Under the pieces are notes generated by a model, which saw only the letters and a list, made by a program, of their open reading frames with translations, did no database searches and was not told the DNA's origin. The position numbers and the translations under genes were made by a program. From contig OW028574.1 in NCBI GenBank assembly GCA_932294295.1, positions 13,650,215 through 13,714,214 of the forward strand: a stretch of DNA of 64,000 nt. Direction: 5' to 3'. Below are positions 14,380 through 26,300 of the stretch, one piece after another (the first letter of the stretch is position 1; each line of letters begins with the position of its first letter). This DNA is from Alitta virens (lineage: Eukaryota; Annelida; Polychaeta; Phyllodocida; Nereididae).

Positions 14380-16569
14380 ATTATAGCTCAATGTAATCAT
14401 GCACTCACTATATTGTAATTAATGTAATTAATACTTCAAACCAGATTAGAATGTTATCAAAATATGTTGTTTCAATATTATTGCAATTTTTAAATCAAAA
14501 CCAACTAGATTTGTATGTAATCAAACCTTATATAAATGTTGTATTAACGTTAATCTCATGTTAATATCAAAACCATTTTTTAACCAAATTTTAATGTAGT
14601 CAAACGTCCCTGGTGGAATTGCCCTGACATCATCCTAGCTGAAGGAGGAAGCCGCGCCATTTTGTTTAAATTTGTGTAAGTTTTTAATCTGCTATAATCT
14701 TTGTCATCCTTTGTTGTTCAAGAGTAATTTACACACAAATGTTTAATAAGATCTGATGGTTCTTTAATTGCATGGGGATCGATCGCTCTAAATTAAGCTG
14801 CACGAATTTGTTGTAGTGTATACATGTTGCTGTTTCGTGCATGGCCTAGAACTAAGAATTATAACCTCCAAACCGCAACGTTGAAATAACCTCCACACCT
14901 CAATGTTAAAATAACCTCCAAACCTCAATGTTAAAATAACCTCCAAACCTCAACGTTAAAATAACCTCCAAACCTCAATGTTAAAATAACCTCCAAACCT
15001 CAACGTTAAAATAACCTCCAAACCTCAACGTTAAAATAACCTCCATGAAATAACGTTATAAAAACTTTCATTCTATGTGTGAAATCAACGTTATTTAAAG
15101 GTTATGGTAAAACCTTGTTTCAACGTTGAAATAATGTTGGTGTGCTTGCTGGGGTAGGCCTATTTTCTTCCTAATTCCAGCTTCTAATGTGAGGCATTGT
15201 TCTATTATTTTACTCAGAGAAGCAATTTATTACACTGGTCAGTGAAATTTATTTCTTCCCATAAGATTGGGAATAAGCGCAGTATGGCGGACCCAGATTT
15301 GTGACCATATTTAGCGAGCCTTGTTGCTAGGCTTATGACGTCAAATGCTTGATTTCAATGAAAGATGAAACATGATGACGGTTTCATATTTCAAGGCAAG
15401 ATCAAAAATTTATTTTTTTTTCTTTTCTTGGGGGCTGCCGTCCCCAAACCCCCGCTATCCATCACAAATGTTATTCTTATTGTACTGGAACTTCAAAACT
15501 TGGTCAAAATAGTGATATATTTTATATTCCTTGGACGCCAAATACGGTCATAAATTTGGATCTGCTAAACTGCATTTAACCCTAAGATTGTTTTTCATAA
15601 AATAATTTTTATAATATTGCCAAGTATGTGACTTTCTGGGTAAATTGCAACATCAGGTTTAGTTGATAACTACATATATTTACCATTCTCATCCCAATAT
15701 AAGGAACATCACCATATTGGTCACCTGGTTTCTTGAAAGCAAAGCTGCCGTTATATCCAGTCATCTTGCCAGCAAATCCAATCAGCATCTTTAAGACAAA
15801 CATAAATCCTGGTTGGCTGACACGAATCATAATAAATATATCTAGAATGGGTGTGTAAACTTTCAGTTTATGTTTGCAAAATTACCTTTCCTAAAGGCGG
15901 ATGAACATCAAAAAAGAAGGTCCTGTTTATGTACCAGCTGCCCATCTTGCCAAAATGAGTCTCATCCCAACTGGAATACAACAAGCAATTAATGGTTAAC
16001 AATGATACCTAATGATCTTATAAACAGACAAATCAAGTCACAGAAATTTATGAGAGGCTTGATGCATTTGCATACCATATATGGGCCGGCTCGTTTATTT
16101 TGTAAAACCTTGTTGCGAAAGCTAGGCCTGTCAAGCAGATCAAGGCGAACCACCACAGCCATTTGAGCAGCGTATCTTCAACTTGATCATCGGAAATCAA
16201 CCTCCGCATATAGACCGCAGCTCTCGGAAGGTAGGAGACGGTCGGTTGCTTTGACATGGACCGTGAAATTGGTTTGTTGTGTCTTCTTTTGACGGTTCTG
16301 TCACTTGAAGTATCCATTGATATATCTTGTACCATAGATGCACTGTTCATAACAATAGGCTCCACAAATGTGTTGTGTTTTCCCTTTTGCAAATGTGCAG
16401 CCTGTTCATATAAATGTTGACTATTTGACTGAGAGGTGTCACTACCAGTAGTACCTGTCACTGTCTGTGCAGACTGTGGCTTCCCATCATTTTGTTGACC
16501 AGTTTTTGTGCGTTTGCGCTTGTGTTTAACCTTTGGCGTCTTCTCAGGACCCGATATATCCCCGGCCAT
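3005..16569 (-). CDS. POMT2: Protein O-mannosyltransferase 2-like, 5' nine exons (partial at the 3' end)
   Basis: Endoplasmic-reticulum multipass enzyme of glycosyltransferase family 39. With POMT1 it transfers mannose from dolichol-phosphate-mannose to Ser/Thr, for example on alpha-dystroglycan. Exons in transcript order: 16076-16569, 15886-15970, 15684-15788, 12984-13092, 12784-12886, 12617-12682, 12013-12106, 11820-11926, 3005-3087. All borders are GT-AG and the frame stays open throughout. The start is the ATG at 16569. A Lys/Arg- and Ser-rich cytosolic tail of about 130 residues leads into TM1 ([20 protein letters not shown]). Exons 2-3 carry the family's loop-1 signature [20 protein letters not shown], including the conserved Asp-Glu pair, and [13 protein letters not shown]. 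Later exons are hydrophobic segments with [10 protein letters not shown] and VKFVGLF; exon 9 encodes [16 protein letters not shown] domains and the C-terminus lie outside the window. Exons 8 and 9 are separated by an 8.7-kb intron full of mobile DNA. The gene is head-to-head with the ANKRD26-like gene. Confidence 0.93.
3088..5444. other. POMT2 intron 8, distal part
   Basis: AT-rich intronic sequence without a recognisable exon. The small open frames (3483-3801 and 4586-4807 minus, 5119-5328 plus) have no homology I recognise and no plausible splice partners in the POMT2 frame. Confidence 0.6.
5545..5655. repeat. 21-bp tandem repeat, left subterminal block
   Basis: About five units of GGGTTCTACGGATGACTCGAC with a few substitutions, in phase with the codon reading of both strands. 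This explains the Thr-Arg-Arg-Val-type and Ser-Val-Glu-Pro-type repeat frames seen here, which are not genes. Confidence 0.9.
5742..5902. repeat. Long palindrome (63-bp arms, 35-bp loop)
   Basis: The left arm (5742-5804) reads into its near-perfect complement at 5840-5902 with only a few mismatches. The arms contain AGAGCCTTGAACTTCAT and its complement. The loop contains CACGAGTCCCGTAGGGACGAGTGG, itself partly palindromic. It could be a foldback MITE inserted in the larger element. Confidence 0.9.
5903..6567. mobile_element. Small nested inverted-repeat element
   Basis: TATATCCCGCAATA at the left is matched in inverse by TATTGCGGGATATTA at the right. Near the right end (about 6488-6550), GAGGTTCACA-type motifs recur several times in both orientations. 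There is no coding capacity. The TIRs are only about 14 bp, so the boundaries are likely rather than certain. Confidence 0.55.
6588..6897 (+). repeat. Diverged direct repeat, about 85 bp, two copies
   Basis: Copies at about 6588-6669 and 6812-6897 share GAATCAGTATGAAC, ACTAATATTAGGG and GCAGCAGCCTTTTAAAG in the same order. The roughly 140 bp between them is unrelated. They may be remnants of ends of an older element. Confidence 0.8.
6942..7654 (+). mobile_element. Solo LTR (Ty3/gypsy-like), 713 bp, with 4-bp target duplication
   Basis: The segment starts TGTGACAGG and ends GTCGTAACA, the usual TG...CA LTR ends with a short inverted match (TGTGAC against TGTTAC). It is flanked by GATA on both sides (6938-6941 and 7655-7658), a 4-bp duplication typical of Ty3/gypsy-type integrases. 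A TATA box lies at 7199-7206, with candidate U3 elements upstream and R/U5-like sequence downstream. There is no primer-binding site or gag-pol, as expected after LTR-LTR recombination. The small frames inside are not genes. Confidence 0.85.
7100..7206 (+). promoter_or_regulatory. LTR promoter: heat-shock-element-like sites plus TATA box
   Basis: TTCTGGAAGATTC at 7100-7112 fits the TTCnnGAAnnTTC heat-shock factor binding pattern exactly. A second palindromic TTCTAGAA lies at 7170-7177, 22 bp before TATAAAAG at 7199-7206. Additional TCTAGA(A) pieces lie between them. The positions, upstream of a TATA box in an LTR U3, are those expected of functional activator sites. Heat responsiveness is inferred, not shown. 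Confidence 0.55.
7660..7850. repeat. Right subterminal tandem repeats of the composite element
   Basis: CCGACTTCCACGGGTAATCCG-type units of about 21-22 bp occur about four times (about 7779-7848), preceded by related TCGAGTCACCCGT units. They are inverted relative to the left block at 5545-5655. They create the Pro-Thr-Ser-Thr-Gly-Asn repeat frame on the plus strand, which is not a gene. Confidence 0.85.
8075..11819. other. POMT2 intron 8, proximal part
   Basis: No coding exon was recognised. Contents: a tRNA-like relic at about 8230-8330, a SINE at 8381-8570, two short copies of TTACAGCTGAGGGTTCG near 9283 and 9734, a small tandem duplication AATAGCTCGTACTAACA at about 11076-11108, and AT-rich sequence. 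Confidence 0.6.
8381..8572 (+). mobile_element. tRNA-derived SINE, best-preserved copy
   Basis: The head has an A box (TAGCTCAGTGGGTAG, 8392-8406) and a B box (GGTTCGATTCC, 8435-8445) spaced as in a tRNA. A shared body follows (TGCTGTTTCATCCTTCATCT, then CATTGCCATGGTCCCTGCC, then CAGGACGTAATGCCC). It ends in a CCACCACCAC tail. The same body recurs at 27036 and 44455, defining a repeat family. Confidence 0.85.
14301..14375. repeat. Two TA microsatellites at the hairpin centre
   Basis: TA runs at about 14301-14333 and 14349-14375, close to the centre of the long inverted repeat. They are self-complementary and likely to extrude. Confidence 0.9.
14862..15050 (+). repeat. 25-bp tandem repeat, about seven units
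   Basis: The unit is ATAACCTCCAAACCTC followed by AACGTTAAA, with AACGTT/AATGTT variants. It forms part of the right subterminal region of the element at 13296-15153. Confidence 0.92.
15276..15576. mobile_element. MITE family A, copy 1
   Basis: The left end GCGCAGTATGGCGGACCC and the right end ATTTGGATCTGCTAAACTGC are inverted relatives. The interior holds ATATTTAGCGAGCC and TTGGGGGCTGCCGTCCCC. Related copies lie at 28002, 47592 and 59924. It is in POMT2 intron 3. Confidence 0.75.
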
Positions 16570-17000
16570 ATTTACCTGCTGCCGAAAGAATGAGCACAGT
16601 TACTCCACCTTGGAGTTCTTGGCAACTGTCCAATCTCAGCATCCTCATCAAGGCGGTAGCAGACACCTGGCAGCGCCCAGTACGCTAAATAAAATGTTTT
16701 TCAGGCTATGAGTTCACCCATATTTTTTAGATATTGTACCATATGTCCCTAATAGTTTAAGCACCGACGGATAATTCATTTCTATCACTCATTTTGGAAT
16801 TAAACTAGTTTCTTTGAACAAGCTGTGTTTCGCGGCAGACGGTTTGTTGTCGTACTTTCGGACACTTCGTACTTTCTCGTCGATCGCGTGTCCCGGACCA
16901 GAACGAGGCATAGTTGTTGTTGCGATGGTACACGCCGAGTTGGTTTGAACCAAGGCGCACAACTATGTTGTGGGAAAATGAGCTAACTTAGCTCACCAAA
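16570..17000. promoter_or_regulatory. Divergent promoter region between POMT2 and the ANKRD26-like gene
   Basis: 431 bp separate the two start codons, which point away from each other. The part next to the ANKRD26-like gene (about 16820-16945) is CpG-richer than the surrounding DNA. No convincing TATA box was placed. GTTGCGATGGTACA at 16919-16932 resembles an RFX X-box (10 of 14 positions of GTTGCCATGGCAAC), suggestive for a centriolar gene but weak. Both 5' UTRs must lie here. Confidence 0.6.
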
Positions 17001-20000
17001 ATGAAGAAATTATTCGGATTTAGGAAGAAGAAGGGAGGAGGAGCGGATGGAAAGAGCTTATCCAAGGCGTCATCAGAGATTTCTCTAAGCGGCCCTGGAT
17101 ATGCAGTGAGAGAGAAGGATCTTGGCAAGCTGCACAAGGCCGCCTGGCTGGGCGACTTGGATAAAGTGAAGCAATTTGCTAAGAAAGATGCCAGCCCTTT
17201 GGATAAAGAAAATAGGTGAGCCCCCGTTTAAATATGACACATTGGTCCGTGCATTTAATTAAATAGGAAACCTTGTTGATTTTTATCCGAATAAAAATGA
17301 TTAATTTTATCTGCAGAAGGTACAGGTAAAATATGTTGATTGGCATGTCAGATTGGCATGCACTGACACAGGTGAATTAGGTCAAGTCCAGACTAATCTT
17401 GAGCGGCTATGTACTCAGCAATGCTGGACAATGTCGAAGAAATCGGAACCTGTTCTGAATCGCTGACTAAAAAATAAATAAATAAAATAAAAAACAGCCA
17501 TTGATTAAATAAAAATATTGTTATTTTTATTATAAAAACATTGAAAAGAATTTATAGTGTAAGAGTTTTTAATTTAAACTAAGCAAAACATAATGCATGT
17601 AAATTCAATTTATACAGCAAAATTTTCTTAATCGATATTCAAGAAGGTTTTGTTGAAACATTAGCCTTTGATTGCATACACCAGATAACAATTTAATCAA
17701 TATGGATATTACAACTATATTATTATTGATATAGATGCTCTACAGTCAAAACAGACTATTACCAGAAGGGCCCCGAGCCAAAACGGCCCCCTATATATAT
17801 ATGTATGTATAGTTAATAGTAATATCCAGATCAAGTTTTATTAGTTGGTATTGTGCATTGAATGAGCTGACAATTTCAAATCAAGGTTATATGGTTTTTA
17901 TTCGTAAATCAATATACGAAAAAATTAATACACATAAGAACATAACATTAAATAATGACATTGACATTCTCTAACATTCCCAGTCTCGGTGCAGCACTAA
18001 TTTTCTTTGTACAAAATAATTTCTGCATTTATGTTTAATTCATTTTTGATTGCATTTGATTCTTGGAATTGCTATGAAATAAATATCTATATATATAAAA
18101 CTCGAATGATAAAGTGAACCCCATCATCTACATCTATTTGATTTCAATAGAGTTATAATTGCAATCAACTTCCATCCCAAAAAAAATGAACCAATGAGAA
18201 GAGTGGTATTTTTTTATTGACAGACTCCAAGTCTCCACCTGTGTTGCATTAATTGCAATTGATCCCATGATGAAATAATAAATGGATTATGCTACCTTTT
18301 GAAGTATACTGACAGATAATGTCTTGTAGGATTGCAATAAATATATAATTATAAAAATAATGTCAGAACTTATTTTTGTGATTATCAGTGACTTATTGTC
18401 CTTAGCCTAGTTAGATCTACAACTTACTTTTTATTTGAATAAAACAAATTTCTATATAAATTGCCAGGTCATATAGGATCATAATACATTTCATATTATG
18501 AATATTCTTTCATGAATATTCATTAGTTGGAAAGAAAACAAACACATTTTTATGCATTAAATATTTTATTATCAAAATATGGACATTGTTGCGTCGCGCT
18601 AAATACGTAATACTACATCTTAAGAATTGTTAACTGCAGTATCCTATATAGAAAGAGGAGTTTCTGCAATTTCTAGGAACTTTAAATTTTGCTTGATGGT
18701 GAATGATTTAGTCATCCAAAAATTTTTATTTTAGGATCAAATCTTATTATCTTAAAGTCTCTGGCAATTGTTTATTTTTTTTATTGATGTGATCTAAATA
18801 TTTTCTGTTTGATCACTCAATATACTATGCCTCTCTTTTGCTTCCAGAACACCATTGCATCTTGCATGTTCTAGAGGCCACAGTGGAGTTGTCCAAGAAT
18901 TGCTGGAATGGAGAGCTAAGATCAACATTGGAGATTTAGACTCCCGCACTCCTCTTCTTAAAGTGAGTAGAATTTTACTAGTGTACCAGCTGGAGCATGT
19001 TCCATTGTGAAATTTACTGATGAATTAGCACTTTGCATTCGGTGTTAAAAAACAATACACTCAACTGGTGAACTAAATTTAGAATGAATTTATAGGTCTG
19101 TGCTCTTGAAATCATACATGTGTTCTCTAGTCTGCTTTGCATAATGAAAAAGTTTCAAAATAAAATGCTAACCTTTCAAATAATCTTTCTGCATAATTGC
19201 TCTCGTATTATTAGACAGGAAAAGGGTGTAACTGCAGGGAAAACCTTCATTTTTTTAATCTGCCTTCAAAAAAAATAAGTGGGTTTTTCTTTTGGTTTTT
19301 TTTTTTTGGGCCTACTCGGCCTAGGTTTGAATGAGGTTGTTAGCTATTTGATAAGTACTGCATTTGTGTGTATTAGTGTTCCAGACGAATAACTACACTA
19401 TTAAAATCTATGTTACATGTCAGTAAAAACCCCTGAAGAAAAATTTAAATCTCATAGGTAGAATGCTTGTTGTAGGACCCAAACAATATAGCGGTGACAC
19501 TGGCTAGTATAACAATATAAGAGCTATTACAGCAGTTCATGAGCGAGAGTCAAAATTTAGACAAAATACATGTATGAAAATGTTAACAAAAATGGATGGA
19601 AATTTGTAAAGTTAAACCATTCCTGTATTGGACATTATAATCCATTAGCTTTCATACTCATATTCATTTACAGAGTTATAAAAATCTTGTCAGGTACCAT
19701 AACCCAAATTGATTGATGGTTTGATGTTGCCTGAAACTGGATCCAAGTCCTATCAGGTGTAGGTTTCAACTCACCACTGCTTACTTGCCATTTTGCATAG
19801 AATATACACCGAGTACACATCATGGCTTGCTTGTGCAATGCAAACATTATTTTATGATATAATACAATGACCTCCTAATTTCTGACAATTGATTTTTTTT
19901 AATTGTATGGATTACTGATGTAATCATGTTTTTCAAGTTGTAATATAGATTTATTGATGATATGCATGTAATTGATTTTGTATTGATATTGTTTTACCCA

Positions 20001-23000
20001 ATAACCATAACATTTATAATGTATTTGCAAACCCATTGTGCTAAGTTAGCACTACTAAGCTGCTAAGTTGTAATTCCATTTTGTTGGTTTATAAATAGAT
20101 GATTTTTTTTTACTTCACCATGTTACAGCTTTATGTAAAAATTCAGAAAAATTACTGTGGATTATGAAATTACTGATGCTATGTTGTACCACAGGCGTTC
20201 GCCAACGTGATAGCGCAGTGTCAGCTCTTAGCGGTAACATTACTGTTTAATAAGATAATAGTATTAGTAAAGTGTTTACCGCTAAGAGCTGACACCGCGC
20301 TATCACGTTGGCGAACGCCTGTGGTTGTACACATGATAGACTGGGAAATGGTCAAATGGATAATAATAGAAAATCCAAAGCAAAATTAGAACTGGTGTGG
20401 ATTATTGATTTTTAGGTCAGTAAGCTTTAACCAAACCAGTGTACAGGAGAAATCAATAGTCCTTAATTAAAGATTTATTACTCACTGCATGTGCAAACTT
20501 GTGTGAGCAACTTAGATGAGTCGACCATGCCCTTGTTGTGTTTTGTCTTGAAATTGATAAGCAGTACAAACTGAGCTTTTTAGTTTGTGTGCTAGTAATA
20601 AGGTAACTTAGCTAAAAGGTATGTGTGGTGTTCACTCAATCGTGGCACCATTGTCACCTCTTAATTAAGCTGAATTAATACACTGAACCCTCCAGTAGAC
20701 CTGTTCAAGCATGAGTCTTTCTCATCTCCTTGAGGAGACGACAGACCATGACACAGAGTTGCCTGCAGGGAGATAAGCACTGTTCCATGGCAGAGTCAGC
20801 TCCCTATTTATCGTTTATACTTAGATTGTACTTTGAGTGGAGCAAATAGTTAGGTAAAGCTAAAGAATCTGCTCCATTCCTCCATGCCATAGTGGAGCCT
20901 CGAAGACACTGGATTGCAAGCGAGTACCTTTGACCACTGGATCACGATATCTCTGGGTTGATCTAATATTGATCCCAAGGGATCTCCTCCCTGAAAATCT
21001 GAGGACAACTGATCAAAGATCATTCTATCATTACTGTTTCAATGCTAATGCTAATTACAAGGCTCAAGCACCTTACATTATGTCGTACCATACATTATGT
21101 TTATGATTGTGAACATTGTTTTATGATTGTTTTGCCTGCACCTAGACATATTTTTTATTTTAGGCCACCCAATGCCACCAACTGCAATGCGTAGAACTGC
21201 TCCTGGAGCACCGGGCCGACCCGAACACCCAAGACACACAAGGAGAGACCTGCGTCCATTACGCAGCCCGCGATGGGGTGATCATGATCCTGGAGGTTTT
21301 GTTGAAATGTGGAAATATACATATTGACATCCAGAGTAAGGTAAGCTGTTTTGCATATGTCCTGAGATCTTAACGTTGGTGGCCTGTGTGGGGATGTGGT
21401 TGGAGGCCAGAAGAAAGCATGCATGCTGTGCCGTACCCTATGAAGATTTTGCTCCTCACAATTGTCTGAATAAAAGATAGTTGATGCTTATCCATGACTT
21501 GGACATAACGGAAATGTGTTAATTGATAGTGTGAATTGCTCGAGACATTTTTTTGACTGAAATAACTGATAAATGTTGCAATGAAAAATTACTATTGAAT
21601 AGAATTGGTCTGCATGGGAATGCTCAGTATTTTCTAAAATCATATCACAGAATAGATCATAAAAGGATTTTGGGCAAGCTAAACTTGGAGGTAACGAACT
21701 TTGTATGTCAAGTAAAATTTACAAATTAATAAATGTGTAGTCAGAAAGCTGATTGTGACTTGCTACATTTAGCGCACAGAAACTAGCAAAGAAAGTTGAA
21801 AGCTGTTACAGGTTTACTAACACTTGAATTGTAATAAGTTTTCAACATGTCCTATTTGTTTATTCAGAACATGCCTGTTATAGCTTTGCAATGAATAGTT
21901 ACTTCAGAAGTAAGCCATTCAGATGCGTTCGTTGACTGTTTACTAATGATTTATTGCTTCATTGAATGTGATTTATGATTAGTTGCCGATCAATACATTT
22001 ACTGGTTAGACTAGACATTTGATATTAATCTGTATGTGAGCTAATTTTAGAAACTATGCCAACTGTGTGATCAATATAAATCAGATATTAATGTGAGATG
22101 TTCTATGTTGAGTGCTTGCAAAGTTTGCAATGTCTACTTTTGAATTCATCTGGTCATCAGTCAATAAAGGAGTTGAGCTTTCTTTTCATATCTATACTTA
22201 GCATTGTTGCACAAGTTCGATTATGACAACTTAAAAAAAATTATGTCCTTTCAATATTGGGGGTTTTTATTTTCAAATTATAATATGTTCATATACCTAG
22301 ACCAATGCAGACGTCCCCAATATCAAGGCAGTCTTCCTGAAATTCAACTGTCTTTCGATGGATCGAATGTCAAAATGAGCCCATGTTTTTATGAAATATC
22401 ATTATAAAATATGTTATCTTTGGTCGGACCAAATGAAATTTGGCCGGTCAGGTCTGTCGGTCCGGCAGACTTCGGGAAGACTGCCAAAGCGATCATGCCA
22501 GTGCATAGTGCTGCAAGTATAATAGGGGTGCACTGGTTATTTAATAATCAGATAGCTACTGAAAATTCAACAGAACCATGCTCTTCCATCCCATTCTGCA
22601 TTTATGTCGTGTTCAGTCTAAGGGCCAGCAATACCGATCAAATTGCTTCCAGTGACCGCCTGGTGCCTTGTGCAAAAGTTAAATTATGGTCAAGTTATAG
22701 CGTATATCTTATTTCAACAGGATGGAAAAACAGCAATAATGGTAGCAGTTCTTGCCCAGCAAGTTCGCTCCATCAAAATGCTGCTGCAAAACGGGGCAGA
22801 CCCAGACCTGCAAGACATCAGAGGACGCACGGCGCTGATGCTAGCATGCAATGCCGATGATGCAGAGATTGTTCGCCTTCTGTTAGATGGAAAAGCCAGC
22901 ATTGTCATCAAAGATATGGAAGGTAGTTATAATTTATTGATGTCAATGTTGCGATCTTGTTTTATGAATTCTTAATTCATTCACCCCGATTTCTCAGAAA

Positions 23001-23392
23001 CTCTTACATATATTGGTTTTTGTTGCCCTTTCATGTTGGCTCCTTATTGTCAATAATTCCATGGAGGTATTTGTCATTATTTTGACAAACTGTGATTTTT
23101 CTAATTATTGTCTTATTATTGCCAGGTTGGACAGCTTTTGACCTGGCCGAGAAGGCCGGTCATCAGAATTGCTTGAAGGTTTTGTCCCGTTACACCACTC
23201 AGTCACCTACTGCTCATAAAATGTTACCAGCAGCAACATCAGAAGAGTCTGAAGACGAACACGAAGATGAAATTGGTGATGGGGCTGCGGCTGCAAAGCC
23301 AGCTCCTCAGAGGCTGAACAACGGAGCCTTAAAACGGCCATCTGTGTCTGGAGACGATGACATGTTTGGTATGCCAGCTGGTAATGAAGCAG
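17001..23392 (+). CDS. ANKRD26: ANKRD26-like exons 1-5: start and ankyrin repeats
   Basis: Exons 17001-17215, 18848-18962, 21164-21340, 22721-22922, 23126-23392. After a basic N-terminus and DLGKLHKAAWLGDLDKVKQF, about five ankyrin repeats follow with the usual signatures: TPLHLACSRGHSGVVQELLE, the divergent TPLLKATQCHQLQCVELLLE, TCVHYAARDGV, TAIMVAVLAQQVRSIKMLLQ and TALMLACNADDAEIVRLLLD, closing with GWTAFDLAEKAGH. Exon borders largely follow repeat units. The last exon then turns acidic (EESEDEHEDE) and begins the linker. The repeats probably form the partner-binding head. No catalytic motif is present. Confidence 0.95.
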
Positions 23393-26300
23393 GTGAGACA
23401 GAATTAATATAAGATGTTCAGGGGTTATGGAAAGATGTCAGAATTGCTTCAGTGCAAAAGATCCAGTTAATGACAAGACATATTCGTTCAGGCTTGTGAA
23501 TATTGCACTGTATGGCACCTTAAGTTTTTATGAAGTTTGCCTCATTTGAGTATTTCCTGAACATAGCAGTATTTCTCAGACTTAGAAAGCCGTGAAGAAA
23601 ATCCATAATATTTGGTGTTAACTCACGAGAAATATATAAATCTTACATATTAGACACTTCAAGGCAACTCCTGCTACATTTCATGGCTTAAAAATAATAA
23701 CAATTTTGTACAAGTGCCAGTTTGTCTTTGTTGAGCTTTCTCTGGTAATGAGCTCTATGGTAATAATTAGCTCATTACAATATCTTTCTTTGGAGTTATA
23801 AATTTATGCAAAGTAGTGGTTATTCAAGTAACATAAACTGTTTTTGATTGCAGGTGACTTTTCTGCAGCAGAAGATACTGAGAGCAAAGCATCCGAATCA
23901 GGCGGTGCTTTGGATTCTTGGAATGATTCTGAGGATGATTCTTACCTGGAACCAAAAAAGAAGGTAAATTGTTCTTTTGGCCATTTCTCTTAATGCACAG
24001 TGATATGTGATCGTCCAATGAGGAATTTGACTAACCGAACACTACAACCAAAACGGATAATACACAATGGGGTGATTGTTATAACAAAAATGAGGTCCCT
24101 AAATAGGTGACATTATATCAAACAATAACTGTCTATTATCTGATTTGGTGTCAGTGACCTTTGGTGGCAATTTTAGGTCCCAATTAGAGCTTGATTAAAA
24201 TTATAATGCCTTTATATCAGTGATTAATCTTTGAATATGATTTGATATTCTAAAGGTTTCTTACAAACTCATTAAAGCGATTTATCAATTGTTTTAATTC
24301 CTTGATGATTAAACTACAGTGTATAATATATATATATATATGAGAAAATGCCTGTATGTACATTTGCAGTCAGAACAGAAAGATGAGGTAAATTACATGC
24401 CCTTCATGTTCTGATAGATATATTTTTCTTCATTTTGGATGTTTTGAGACAAACTTCGATAGTTATTAAGTTTTTGTATGTTATTCATAGTTGTAGTAAT
24501 GGGAGACTTTTCATTTAACTGGGGGAGCTGCATGCCGGTCCCCACAACTATTGTGACGTCATCAGTGCACTCAATCACCTGATTGTATGAAGATGTCATT
24601 GAACAAGGACTTTAGGACCAGTATATAGCTCCCTCTGTTGACCTGAAAGTATCCCATTGATGTGATTTGCTGCATGTGATGTTTGATTTGGTCCTCTTAA
24701 AAATGACTCCTGTAGAAACCGGGTTCACCTAGGAAAGCCAAACCACCAGCTTACGAAGATATTTTGGAGGTTACGGAAAGTGACCTCCCTTCCTATGATG
24801 ACCTTGTAGAAGGTCAGGTGAGTTGTGTGACCTTGAGGGGTGTGACACTGACCTTTTGACCTTGAGAGTTGTGGTGGCTCCACTGTGCTGTGAACATTGG
24901 TGATTTGTCATTGGCAGTATGGTTGGCACTTGTTTTAGTATTGGCGTGGTATATAAGAGATATTGTATATAAAAAGGAATACTAATGGAAGGCTGATGGT
25001 GCTAACTTTAATCCTGATTTAATTGTATGAGTATCAAAATCTGTCTCTTTTTGTTTTACCTCTTTTATTGTTTTGTGGTATCAAGTGTTGTGCTTTGGTG
25101 TGGTCTATTCATCTTTAACTTTCTTTGTTTAAAATCTCACATATTTGTTGTTAGATAACAACTTGAAGTTAGTATCAAAATTTATGAATTTAGTTTTAAA
25201 TGGTGAAATTTAAAATATAAAAACTAAAATAAGTGTTGTTGTGAATTACTTTTTTTTTTAAATATTAAGACTGCCGTTCTTGTAACTGTTTTTGGTGGAA
25301 GTACATGTTTTGTTTGCAAAATGATATTTTAAGTAAAGAAATTCGATTTTGTATATTTTAATGATCCCTTTGTCTGAAAAGTGAATACAACTGTTGACAC
25401 TAGTTTTGCTGCTCTCACTTACAGTCACCAATGGACCCAAAAATAGCCAAGCTGTTCAAAGTGTATTCTGGTAGTGATACGAATGTCAACAACCAGCTGA
25501 GAACACCAGGTAAGACAAATATTACAATTATTTTCTATTTAAGTATTAAATGGTGGTTTATGCACAACTTCTCAATACCGATCCTCCGTCCGTTAAATAG
25601 TATCACGTGACTACTTCTGGTCAGCAGAATTGTTTTGTTTTGGATGGAGAACGTTGGATCTTTCATGACCGGTTTTTGAAATTGCCCACCTCCATCCCCT
25701 CGCTCCTCCTCTTGTCATGTCCGCTTACACTACTCTACTTACTTCTCACTCTTCACTGCTACTACTCATCTGTTAGGGCCATTGGTGAGACAACACCGGC
25801 CACACTGGTCTGAGTCTTTGGGGAAATCACACCTCCCTGACCTATGATCCAGGGAAGGGTTGGGTGGCCCGCTCGCAGCAAAACATTGTTATTTTTTGGC
25901 TGCTCACTTGTTATTACTTTTATTGTTTTAAAGTATTTTCCTGGGAAATCGTCCCCCAACACTGTATATTTTTACTATGTTTATATTAGCCATTTTTGTA
26001 TTAGCCTTTATTTTTAATTTTGTATTCTAGTCGGTCTATACACTTGCCTCAGTTCATGTGCATGGTCTAGCTTATGCCTTGCCTCCTGGCAACGCTTTTT
26101 CTTAGGTTCTAGTCTAGTCATTTAGAGCGAGCAGCCCCATGTTGTGCCAAATCTGATTGTATATATATTGTTTCGGCTCATTAAAATCTTCAAACTAAAC
26201 CCATTTGTTTGTTGTGCATAAATACTGCTTTACTTTGAATTGCTGAATTAGGTGACCCAAAGTATATGTATGTGTATTAGGATACACAGTTGTTGAATAT

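Larger units (their letters stand above)
13296..15153. mobile_element. 1.86-kb inverted-repeat element with large internal hairpin
   Basis: The ends are CCCAGCAAGCACAC (13296) and GTGTGCTTGCTGGG (to 15153). Subterminal sequence on both sides is rich in CAACGTT motifs. Inside, about 220 bp at 13455-13676 are inverted at 14373-14600 with high identity. Between these arms lie a GC-rich block (about 13826-14010) and two TA microsatellites. A 25-bp tandem repeat occupies the right end. There is no transposase, so it is non-autonomous. The flanks share only GT, which is not a convincing target duplication. It lies in POMT2 intron 3 and splits exons 3 and 4. Confidence 0.85.

Noticed and set aside
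14862..15050. CRISPR-like regular repeats
   Set aside because: The 25-bp units are contiguous with no unique spacers; an ordinary tandem repeat in a eukaryotic genome.
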